DNA from: BMS3ABIN04 sp965554225
Lineage (GTDB): Bacteria; Bacteroidota; Ignavibacteria; Ignavibacteriales; Melioribacteraceae
DNA length: 6,694 bases
Direction: 5' to 3'
Assembly (NCBI GenBank): GCA_965554225.1
Contig: CBEVZC010000153.1
Location: 1-6,694 of the forward strand
Positions 1-4,164 of the stretch are shown piece after piece. The notes below the pieces were generated by a model. The model did no database searches, was not told where the DNA came from, and saw only the letters and a program-made list of their open reading frames with translations. Made by a program: the position numbers and the translations under genes. Positions within the stretch are counted from its first letter, which is position 1; each line of letters begins with the position of its first letter.

Positions 1-72
1 TTCCAGAGGTTGAGAATACGGGCGCTTCAAGCTGCCAGAAAACGTCAAATAAGAGATGGATTTTGTATATAA
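1..72 (+). CDS. C-terminal end of an unidentified upstream gene (partial)
   Basis: Frame 1 is open from the first base to a TAA at 70-72 and encodes 23 residues rich in arginine, lysine and glutamine (including RALQAARKRQIRDGF). The gene starts outside the window. A basic C-terminal tail of this kind gives no family assignment. By position, directly upstream of a small-terminase-like gene on the same strand, it could be a replication or regulatory gene of the element. The codons here are somewhat richer in G and C than the genes that follow. The open frame is short enough to be chance, so this call is tentative. Confidence 0.4.
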   Translation, partial: FQRLRIRALQAARKRQIRDGFCI

Positions 73-112
73 TACCATACCAGTATAGTAGTATAATAAT
101 AGAGTAATAAAC
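66..112 (+). promoter_or_regulatory. Possible promoter region before the small-terminase gene
   Basis: The short gap before the ATG at 113 is very AT-rich and contains two TATAAT hexamers (68-73 and 92-97), the second 15 bp before the start codon. Between them are repeated ATAC/GTAT half-sites (ATACCAGTAT at 77-86) that could form an operator, but the symmetry is imperfect. No clear -35 box is visible, and the gene has no strong Shine-Dalgarno site, so a very short leader is possible. This is inferred from composition and motif match only. Confidence 0.25.
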
Positions 113-619
113 ATGAAAAACAGCCCAAATATTGAAGATTTTCTAAAAATAAATGAAAAAATTGTTGATTCCGGAAAATTAGGAAAAATATTAAATGTTG
201 CTCCTAGAACAATACGATTTTGGGTTGAAACTCAAGGAGCGCCAAAATTAGATAGAGGAAAATATCCTTTATATAGGTTTTTGCAATGGAGATTTCAAAA
301 ATTAGAACACGATTTAGAAATAGCAAAATCCAAAATTGATGATAGATTGATTCATCTTAAAATTCAAACTCAAAAAATTATACTTGCAGAACGTACGCAA
401 AAATATAAAAAATTTTTGGAATCAGTTATTCCGGTTAGTTTGGTGAAAGAACACTGGGGATGTGAACAAAAATATCTTAGAAAAAGATCAAAAGAACTTG
501 CTAAAAAATTATTTAATTCATTGCAAAACGTAAATGATAAAACCGAAAGAATGATTCTTATAAATGATGAAGTTGATAAAATGTTACTTGAAATTTCTAA
601 TGATCGAAGTTTAGACTAA
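113..619 (+). CDS. Probable phage terminase small subunit (Nu1-like HTH protein)
   Basis: This 168-residue protein most resembles the Nu1-type DNA-packaging small subunits, which recognise the packaging site and hand DNA to the large terminase. Seen: a winged helix-turn-helix at about residues 19-40 (GKLGKILNVAPRTIRFWVE), then a wing-like segment APKLDRGKYPLYRFLQW (43-59). In this family a conserved glycine/proline-rich turn and a trailing aromatic-LQW stretch occupy this place. A long charged helical region follows (about 60-100), suited to oligomerisation. The C-terminus is lysine-rich. It is the first complete gene of a plus-strand cluster that includes a capsid gene, which supports a packaging role. 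No large terminase gene is adjacent, which is unusual. A MerR- or excisionase-like regulator is the main alternative, because the HTH alone does not separate these families. The ATG has only a weak ribosome binding site. Confidence 0.65.
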   Translation: MKNSPNIEDFLKINEKIVDSGKLGKILNVAPRTIRFWVETQGAPKLDRGKYPLYRFLQWRFQKLEHDLEIAKSKIDDRLIHLKIQTQKIILAERTQKYKKFLESVIPVSLVKEHWGCEQKYLRKRSKELAKKLFNSLQNVNDKTERMILINDEVDKMLLEISNDRSLD

Positions 620-637
620 AAAATAAGGAATGGAAAA

Positions 638-865
638 ATGTATTTAACAAAAAATAAAATCAAAAAGTTAGTAAAAAACAAAATGCCAAAAGTTGATTCT
701 AAAACTTTAGAATCATTATTGCAACGAGCCGAAAAAAAGAACTTTATCAAAAAAAATTCTCAAGGCGAATATGATGCCGATTCAGTAAAAGATTATTTGG
801 AGCGAATTTTTAAAGATAAACAAACAACACCAATAAAATATTTAGCAACGAAGCAAAAAAAATAG
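638..865 (+). CDS. Small lysine-rich hypothetical protein between terminase and capsid genes
   Basis: I do not recognise this 75-residue protein. It is strongly basic (about a quarter lysine), with no membrane segment or signal peptide. It looks mostly helical, with a charged segment around residues 20-35 (SKTLESLLQRAEKKNFIKK) and an acidic helix around 45-58. The gene sits 18 bp after the small-terminase-like gene and 30 bp before the capsid gene. It has a good ribosome site: the 12-mer AAAATAAGGAAT at 620-631 recurs at 878-889 before the capsid gene, which supports both starts and co-expression. Its position could suit a head-assembly helper or scaffold-like protein, or a small DNA-binding protein, but the sequence proves neither. 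Confidence 0.7.
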   Translation: MYLTKNKIKKLVKNKMPKVDSKTLESLLQRAEKKNFIKKNSQGEYDADSVKDYLERIFKDKQTTPIKYLATKQKK

Positions 866-895
866 ATACCATAAATTAAAATAAGGAATAAAAAA

Positions 896-2059
896 ATGGC
901 AAATGGAAATGTAGTTAGTTTTCGTCTTAGTAAAGATGAAGCAAACGAGATGTTAAAAATGGCAGCTATGCATGGAGTTGGATCTTCGGCAGAACTGACA
1001 AAAAAATTAGTGCAAAACAAACTCGAAAAATATCGAAACCTAAACGAACTAAACCTTGCAAGGTTTGTTTATGATCTTAGCATGCCCAATAATAATTTGG
1101 GATTTAAAGAATCACAATTCGAAATGGAAGCGAGCCGGAGCTTATTACATGATCAAAACAACTTCATAAAGGATGAAGGATTTCCTAATACTAGGATTCT
1201 TCAAATTTTACGAGGTGAAAAACGAGATATGTCCGTTGGATTAGCAGAAAATTATGGCTCCGATTTGGTTGGTAGCAACGTTGACCCAAGCCGATTTCGA
1301 ATAATACCAGAACCGACACTTCAAGAACTGGAAATCGAAGTTCAGAAACATGATGGACAAAATCTAACAATTCCACTAGTAACAGCCGAAGGAATAGCCG
1401 GTTGGGTACCGACCGAAGGCGCCGGAGTTACCGAAGGCACGCCCTCAACAGATAAACTAGAATTGACTCCAAAATTCGCAAACTCTTATCATGAAGAAAC
1501 AAGAATGTTTTTACTTTCTTCCGGTGCAAATGCTAGCGATAAAATTATTGAATCAATTTCCGCCGATATTTATGCCGTAATTGTTGATGGAATTTTTAAC
1601 GGTACCGGAGCAGATGGAGAACCCGAAGGATTAGACAATAACTCAAGTGTTCAATCAGTTGACGGAACCGATTTTATTTTAACTACAGCAATAAACATTA
1701 TTAAAACTTCGCACAATGCCAAATATAGCGCCAATAAAAAATGGTGCATGAACTACAATACATTTTCATCACTTGCAAGCAGAGACGTTGGAACAGATAC
1801 TGGAAAAATGTTAATTCAAATGATTAACGGAAAACCTTATATGGGTTTTTATCCGGTAGTGTTTAGTTCAAAAGTAAATGATAACCAAATTTTCTTTGGT
1901 GATTTCTCCGCCAATACTCACCTGGTTGTTTTTGGGAATGCAATTGATTTATTTGTTAAAAAAGCGCCGGTAACTGCAAAAAAACAATTTGATGCTTCAC
2001 TTCCTGTTGATTTTGCTTTTCAAAATCCAACATCATTTGTAAAAACGAATATAACTTAA
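896..2059 (+). CDS. HK97-family phage major capsid protein with RHH-like N-terminus
   Basis: This 387-residue protein forms the icosahedral shell of a tailed-phage-type particle. Seen, in order: a ribbon-helix-helix-like segment (about 6-46, VSFRLSKDEANEMLKMAAM then SSAELTKKLVQNKLEKY); a linker and N-arm region (about 50-130); an E-loop-like stretch (about 158-195, GIAGWVPTEGAGVTEGTPS); the spine helix of the P domain (about 213-234); GTGADGEPEGL (236-246); KKWCMNYNTF (281-290); GKPYMGFYPVVFSS (312-325); and IFFGDFS (332-338). The last four are typical family landmarks in the usual order. The length is normal for the family. No prohead protease gene is adjacent, and the first 50 residues replace or precede the usual scaffolding delta region with an apparent DNA-binding fold. 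The start is supported by AAGGAA just upstream. An encapsulin is less likely, given the phage-type motifs and the neighbouring terminase-like gene. Confidence 0.92.
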   Translation: MANGNVVSFRLSKDEANEMLKMAAMHGVGSSAELTKKLVQNKLEKYRNLNELNLARFVYDLSMPNNNLGFKESQFEMEASRSLLHDQNNFIKDEGFPNTRILQILRGEKRDMSVGLAENYGSDLVGSNVDPSRFRIIPEPTLQELEIEVQKHDGQNLTIPLVTAEGIAGWVPTEGAGVTEGTPSTDKLELTPKFANSYHEETRMFLLSSGANASDKIIESISADIYAVIVDGIFNGTGADGEPEGLDNNSSVQSVDGTDFILTTAINIIKTSHNAKYSANKKWCMNYNTFSSLASRDVGTDTGKMLIQMINGKPYMGFYPVVFSSKVNDNQIFFGDFSANTHLVVFGNAIDLFVKKAPVTAKKQFDASLPVDFAFQNPTSFVKTNIT

Positions 2060-2064
2060 AAAAT

Positions 2065-2092
2065 AATTATTTATAACAAGTTGTAAATAATT
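2065..2092 (+). other. AT-rich hairpin after the capsid gene
   Basis: AATTATTTATAA and TTGTAAATAATT form a 12-bp stem (one T-G wobble) around a CAAG loop, starting 5 bp after the capsid stop codon. No T-run follows, so it is not a standard intrinsic terminator. It could stabilise the 3' end of the capsid message or give partial termination, which would lower expression of the downstream 148-residue gene relative to capsid. Confidence 0.4.
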
Positions 2093-2129
2093 TGCAGCTT
2101 ATGAAATTTAAACTTAAGGGAAAAATAAA

Positions 2130-2576
2130 ATGACAACATTAGAAAAAGTTAAAAAGAAAATTGACGATCTAAACAGAATGACAGAATCAAAACTTCGAGC
2201 ATTTGTCAATAAGCACAAAGATAAGATTTATTCTTACAGCAAAAAAAAAGGAGAGCCAGACCAATATTATTTTACACGCTGGGGTACCTTACAATTTTTC
2301 TACCCTAGTTATCTAAAAATATCAAAGCTTAGTGAAAATTATAAGCTAGTTATATCTCAACTAATATTCAATCATAATTTTGCTCAATCAATAATTTTAC
2401 AATTAAAAAAAGAAAATAAAATTCTTATTGGCAAATATCTTGATTACGATGGAAAATTGTTAATGGAAAAACGAGTTGTTCTGAATGAAGAAAAAAAATC
2501 ACCCGATTTAGAATTCTATTTTTATTATTCAGACAATAAAATTAAATATGTAGTTGAGCAAGCAGAATTAAATTAA
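2130..2576 (+). CDS. Hypothetical 148-residue protein downstream of the capsid gene
   Basis: I recognise no family. The protein has a basic helical N-terminus (about 1-45, many lysines), then a region rich in tyrosine and phenylalanine (about 46-75, with YYFTRWGTLQFFYPSYLK). Alternating hydrophobic and charged segments follow that look like beta strands (about 78-145, including LEFYFYYSDNKIKYVV). There is no signal peptide or clear membrane helix. The start is supported by TTAAGGG 8-13 bp upstream of the ATG. It is the last plus-strand gene of the element, 70 bp after the capsid gene, and ends upstream of a structured untranslated region and a terminator. The position fits a head-associated or accessory (cargo) protein, but this is inference. 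Confidence 0.7.
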   Translation: MTTLEKVKKKIDDLNRMTESKLRAFVNKHKDKIYSYSKKKGEPDQYYFTRWGTLQFFYPSYLKISKLSENYKLVISQLIFNHNFAQSIILQLKKENKILIGKYLDYDGKLLMEKRVVLNEEKKSPDLEFYFYYSDNKIKYVVEQAELN

Positions 2577-2584
2577 AAATTTTA

Positions 2585-2760
2585 GTTTGGGTATTGAATC
2601 ACCTTTATCTTTTGTTCATGATATAAAATCAATACCCAGACTGGAGCCGGTGCCCTCACCCCATACCGGCTCAAAATTTAACCACCTTATCAATTGTTCT
2701 ATTTCTTCCATCGTTCCTCTTATTGTTGGTGCTCCGGAGTTATCACCGGAGCATTTTTAT
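2585..2760 (+). ncRNA. Candidate structured RNA: three hairpins ending in a terminator
   Basis: About 150 bp separate the last plus-strand stop codon from its terminator, and the gap is filled with inverted repeats. Hairpin 1 pairs TGGGTATTGA (2588-2597) with TCAATACCCA (2629-2638). Hairpin 2 pairs GAGCCGGT (2644-2651) with ACCGGCTC (2665-2672). Hairpin 3 is the terminator at 2730-2758. CCGGTG (2647-2652) can also pair with CACCGG (2744-2749), which would open both hairpin 2 and the terminator, so two exclusive folds are possible. It may be a 3' untranslated region, a small RNA processed from the capsid transcript, or a DNA-level site such as a packaging signal. A plus-strand open frame overlaps this stretch but lacks a good start and looks non-coding. 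Confidence 0.35.
2730..2758 (+). terminator. Intrinsic terminator of the capsid operon
   Basis: TGCTCCGG (2730-2737) pairs perfectly with CCGGAGCA (2746-2753) around an 8-base loop, and TTTTT (2754-2758) follows at once. This is a textbook GC-rich stem plus U-run, oriented to stop plus-strand transcription from the capsid cluster before it meets the convergent small gene. Confidence 0.8.
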
Positions 2761-2849
2761 ATAAAAAATTCGCACAGAAACCGACCTATAATCAACGATC
2801 TAACCATCATTAAGGTAAATATATAGGTATGAATTGAGCATAATAAATT

Positions 2850-2876
2850 AAAAAACCGTACCTAATAGATACGGTT
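2850..2876 (-). terminator. Intrinsic terminator of the 53-residue minus-strand gene
   Basis: AACCGTA (2854-2860) pairs with TACGGTT (2870-2876). Read on the minus strand, the stem is followed by a run of T (complement of 2850-2855). It begins 19 bp after the stop codon of the minus-strand small gene, which is the expected place. The stretch between the two convergent terminators (2761-2849) holds no gene that I can see, only a weak 7-bp inverted repeat (ACCTATA at 2784-2790 and TATAGGT at 2822-2828). Confidence 0.7.
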
Positions 2877-2895
2877 AAAAAAAAAAGATCGCTTT

Positions 2896-3057
2896 TTAAT
2901 TTTTGGTTAGTTCATGTTCAATTAACTGAAAAGCACTTTTAATAATTTCATCAATAGAATTTGGATTATTGCAGGTATTACTAACAATGAACCTAGCTTT
3001 TTTCTTACCAGAACTAAATTGTAAGTGGTAATTACTGTTATTGTGTTTGTCACTCAT
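2896..3057 (-). CDS. Small 53-residue protein at the element end
   Basis: The frame runs from ATG at 3057 to TAA at 2896. The product begins MSDKHNNSNYHLQFSSGKKK and ends QLIEHELTKN. It is hydrophilic, rich in asparagine, serine and lysine, with a likely amphipathic helix in the second half (SIDEIIKSAFQLIEHEL). I recognise no family. It is likely to be a real gene: AGGAAG lies 7 bases before the ATG, a terminator follows the stop, and it occupies the slot beside the attachment site where excisionase-like or regulatory genes are often found. The ribosome site lies inside a palindromic 39-bp repeat, so its expression may be controlled by a protein binding the repeat or by RNA folding. Function unknown. 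Confidence 0.55.
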   Translation of the reverse strand: MSDKHNNSNYHLQFSSGKKKARFIVSNTCNNPNSIDEIIKSAFQLIEHELTKN

Positions 3058-3065
3058 AATAAAAC

Positions 3066-3104
3066 TTCCTATAAAGTGTACGTAATATGTTATTTATAGG
3101 AAGG
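3066..3104. repeat. 39-bp palindromic direct repeat, copy 1
   Basis: This copy is identical over 39 bp to 3140-3178. Each copy carries perfect 10-bp inverted arms, TTCCTATAAA and TTTATAGGAA, around a 17-base centre (GTGTACGTAATATGTTA). Here the arm pairing extends to 11 bp with the flanking C. On the minus strand its end supplies the AGGAAG ribosome site of the 53-residue gene. It could be an operator, a recombinase accessory site or an RNA hairpin. Confidence 0.9.
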
Positions 3105-3110
3105 AGCGGT

Positions 3111-3143
3111 GGGATGCGAATGAAGATTCGGCACTCGCATTCC
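3111..3143. repeat. Inverted repeat between the two 39-bp repeats
   Basis: GGGATGCGA (3111-3119) pairs with TCGCATTCC (3135-3143), 9 bp with one G-T wobble, around a 15-base loop. An alternative small hairpin, CGAAT-GAAG-ATTCG (3117-3130), excludes it. The right arm runs 4 bases into the second 39-bp repeat, so this hairpin and the second palindrome cannot both form in full. Confidence 0.5.
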
Positions 3144-3178
3144 TATAAAGTGTACGTAATATGTTATTTATAGGAAGG
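3140..3178. repeat. 39-bp palindromic direct repeat, copy 2
   Basis: Exact copy of 3066-3104 in the same orientation, with repeat starts 74 bp apart (about seven helical turns). It lies 50 bp from the 3' end of ssrA. The outer flanks of the two copies differ, so the repeat unit ends sharply at 39 bp. Confidence 0.9.
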
Positions 3179-3188
3179 CTAATTTAAT

Positions 3189-3215
3189 ATAACTTATTGT
3201 AATCAAATAAGTTAT
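3189..3215 (-). terminator. Hairpin after ssrA, possible weak terminator
   Basis: ATAACTTATT (3189-3198) pairs perfectly with AATAAGTTAT (3206-3215) around a 7-base loop, 13 bp past the mature 3' end of the tmRNA. On the minus strand the following bases are AT-rich (ATTAAATT) but lack a continuous T-run, so it may act in 3' end processing or as a weak terminator. The same symmetry could also make it part of the attachment region. Confidence 0.4.
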
Positions 3216-3228
3216 GGGGTTTATCAAG

Positions 3229-3255
3229 TGGAGGTGGCGGGAGTCGAACCCGCGT
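3229..3255. other. Candidate attachment site at the ssrA 3' end
   Basis: This segment is the T-arm and acceptor end of the tmRNA, the usual crossover region for elements that integrate in ssrA. The phage-like genes lie immediately beyond the 3' end, as expected. The call is inferred from position: the partner repeat is not in the window. Confidence 0.35.
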
Positions 3256-3582
3256 CCAAGGATAGCCTTCAGTGAACGTCTACACACATAGCTTGTTCTT
3301 TGAGGTTCGCTTAATTAACCCTCACAAGCAAGGTTTAATCAAGCTATCCTGATAAAATTTTCGCTTCATCTACTCAGAAACTCGAATCAGCTAGCACACT
3401 TTTACGGCGTTCTGGCAAATCTCAGTATGCAAAGATTTGAAGAACGGCTACTTAATTAATTAAGCAGCTAATGCGTAGTTATAGTCGTCAATTCGACTTT
3501 GTACCGTCGTTTAACGTGTCTACGGAGAACACGGTGCGCAGTTCAAAGAACAAATATCCCTGTCGAAGCCAATTTCACCCCC
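3229..3582 (-). ncRNA. ssrA: Transfer-messenger RNA (tmRNA)
   Basis: tmRNA rescues stalled ribosomes with SmpB and tags the unfinished protein for proteolysis. Seen on the minus strand: the 5' end GGGGGTG followed by GGCTTCGACAGGGAT, typical of bacterial tmRNA; the 3' T-arm GCGGG-TTCGACT-CCCGC; and an acceptor strand CACCTCC that pairs with the 5' end. The next bases are CTT, so CCA is not encoded. A pseudoknot precedes the tag (CGTGT/ACACG and CCGT/ACGG within 3504-3533). The tag frame reads IDDYNYALAA (3463-3492) and stops at TAA (3460-3462), with a second in-frame TAG downstream. The stop lies in a helix (CTTAATTAATTAAG), as is usual. The resume codon is uncertain: CGA (3493-3495) directly precedes the ATT codon. 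Length is about 354 nt, normal for a one-piece tmRNA. Confidence 0.95.
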
Positions 3583-3604
3583 GAATTTTAGGATTCTTTG
3601 GTGG

Positions 3605-3610
3605 ATTGTA
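3605..3610 (-). promoter_or_regulatory. Possible -10 box for ssrA
   Basis: The minus strand reads TACAAT here, 22 bases upstream of the mature tmRNA 5' end. A start about 7 bases later would leave a short leader that RNase P could remove. No convincing -35 box is visible (TGGTAT lies 17 bp upstream). With only 39 bp after the adenosyltransferase stop, read-through from the operon is also possible. Confidence 0.25.
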
Positions 3611-3621
3611 GTATGACAGAT

Positions 3622-4164
3622 TTACGGATACCATTCGTCATCGGGTACATCATTTACACTATTTTCAAACCGAGCCAGTACAAATAATAAGTCCGATAAA
3701 CGATTTAAATATTTAACAACTTCAAAATTAATCTGTTCCACATTCGATAAATTAATTACTCTTCTCTCAGCTCTACGGCATACGGTTCTGGATAAATGCA
3801 AAAGGGCCGAAACTTTAGTTCCTCCGGGTAAAATAAAATTTTTCAGCTCCGGGATTTTATTTTCATAAGTATCAATTTCGTTTTCCAGATTCTTAACCAT
3901 TTCATCAGTTGTACGCGGAATTTTTGACTTATTTCCATTAACAGGCGCAGCCAGATCTCCGCCGAGAATGAACAAATCATTTTGAATTTTTCGTAAAACT
4001 TCCTCGGCAGATTTATCAGTAGTTTCGGATATCGCAACACCAATTAAAGCATTTAACTCATCTACCGTTCCATAAGCTTCAACACGAACATTATCTTTCG
4101 AAACTCTTTTCCCGCCAAACAAAGATGTTTGTCCGTTATCTCCGGTTTTAGTATAAATTTTCAT
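3622..4164 (-). CDS. pduO: Cob(I)alamin adenosyltransferase, PduO type
   Basis: This cytosolic enzyme transfers the adenosyl group of ATP to cob(I)alamin (or its corrinoid precursors) to make adenosylcobalamin, the cofactor of methylmalonyl-CoA mutase and related enzymes. Seen: the N-terminal ATP-binding signature TKTGDNGQTSLFGG (5-18), VEAYGTVDELNALIG (28-42), the catalytic-helix signature RTVCRRAER (126-134) and NRLSDLLFVLAR (154-165). All are characteristic of the PduO/MMAB family, and the 180-residue length is typical of the single-domain form. The ATG overlaps the stop of the upstream YgfZ-like gene by 4 bp (ATGA), which implies translational coupling. It is the last protein gene of the operon. 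The symbol names the family; no propanediol-utilisation genes are present here. Confidence 0.93.
   Translation of the reverse strand: MKIYTKTGDNGQTSLFGGKRVSKDNVRVEAYGTVDELNALIGVAISETTDKSAEEVLRKIQNDLFILGGDLAAPVNGNKSKIPRTTDEMVKNLENEIDTYENKIPELKNFILPGGTKVSALLHLSRTVCRRAERRVINLSNVEQINFEVVKYLNRLSDLLFVLARFENSVNDVPDDEWYP

Larger units (their letters stand above)
1..3228. mobile_element. Right end of a phage-like or satellite element inserted at ssrA
   Basis: Seen: a plus-strand run of a terminase-small-subunit-like gene, a major capsid gene and unrecognised small genes ends next to the 3' end of ssrA, with a minus-strand small gene and palindromic repeats at the junction. Known: tyrosine-recombinase elements often integrate in the 3' end of ssrA and keep the gene intact, leaving a second copy of the target at the far end. 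Inferred: the element extends left beyond the window, where its integrase and the other attachment site should lie. No second copy of the tmRNA 3' end is visible here, so neither the left boundary nor the exact right boundary is proven. A decayed prophage is the main alternative to an active satellite. Confidence 0.55.

Noticed and set aside
793..1020. A minus-strand open frame across the start of the capsid gene.
   Set aside because: It overlaps two well-supported plus-strand genes on the opposite strand and has no supporting ribosome site; it is a shadow of AT-rich coding sequence.
896..2059. The capsid gene could be an encapsulin, a non-phage nanocompartment.
   Set aside because: The order of phage-type motifs (GTGADGEPEGL, KKWCMNYNTF, GKPYMGFYPVVF) and the adjacent terminase-like gene favour a phage capsid, and no cargo enzyme such as a peroxidase or ferritin-like protein is adjacent.
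2587..2826. A 79-residue plus-strand open frame after the capsid cluster.
   Set aside because: It would start at a TTG with no good ribosome site, it runs through three hairpins and the terminator, and the peptide looks like no protein. The structure explains the sequence better.
3066..3178. Two 39-bp repeats with a 35-bp spacer resemble a one-spacer CRISPR array.
   Set aside because: The repeat's long palindrome with arms at its very ends is not typical, the spacer is itself an inverted repeat overlapping the second copy, there is only one spacer, and no cas gene is in the window.
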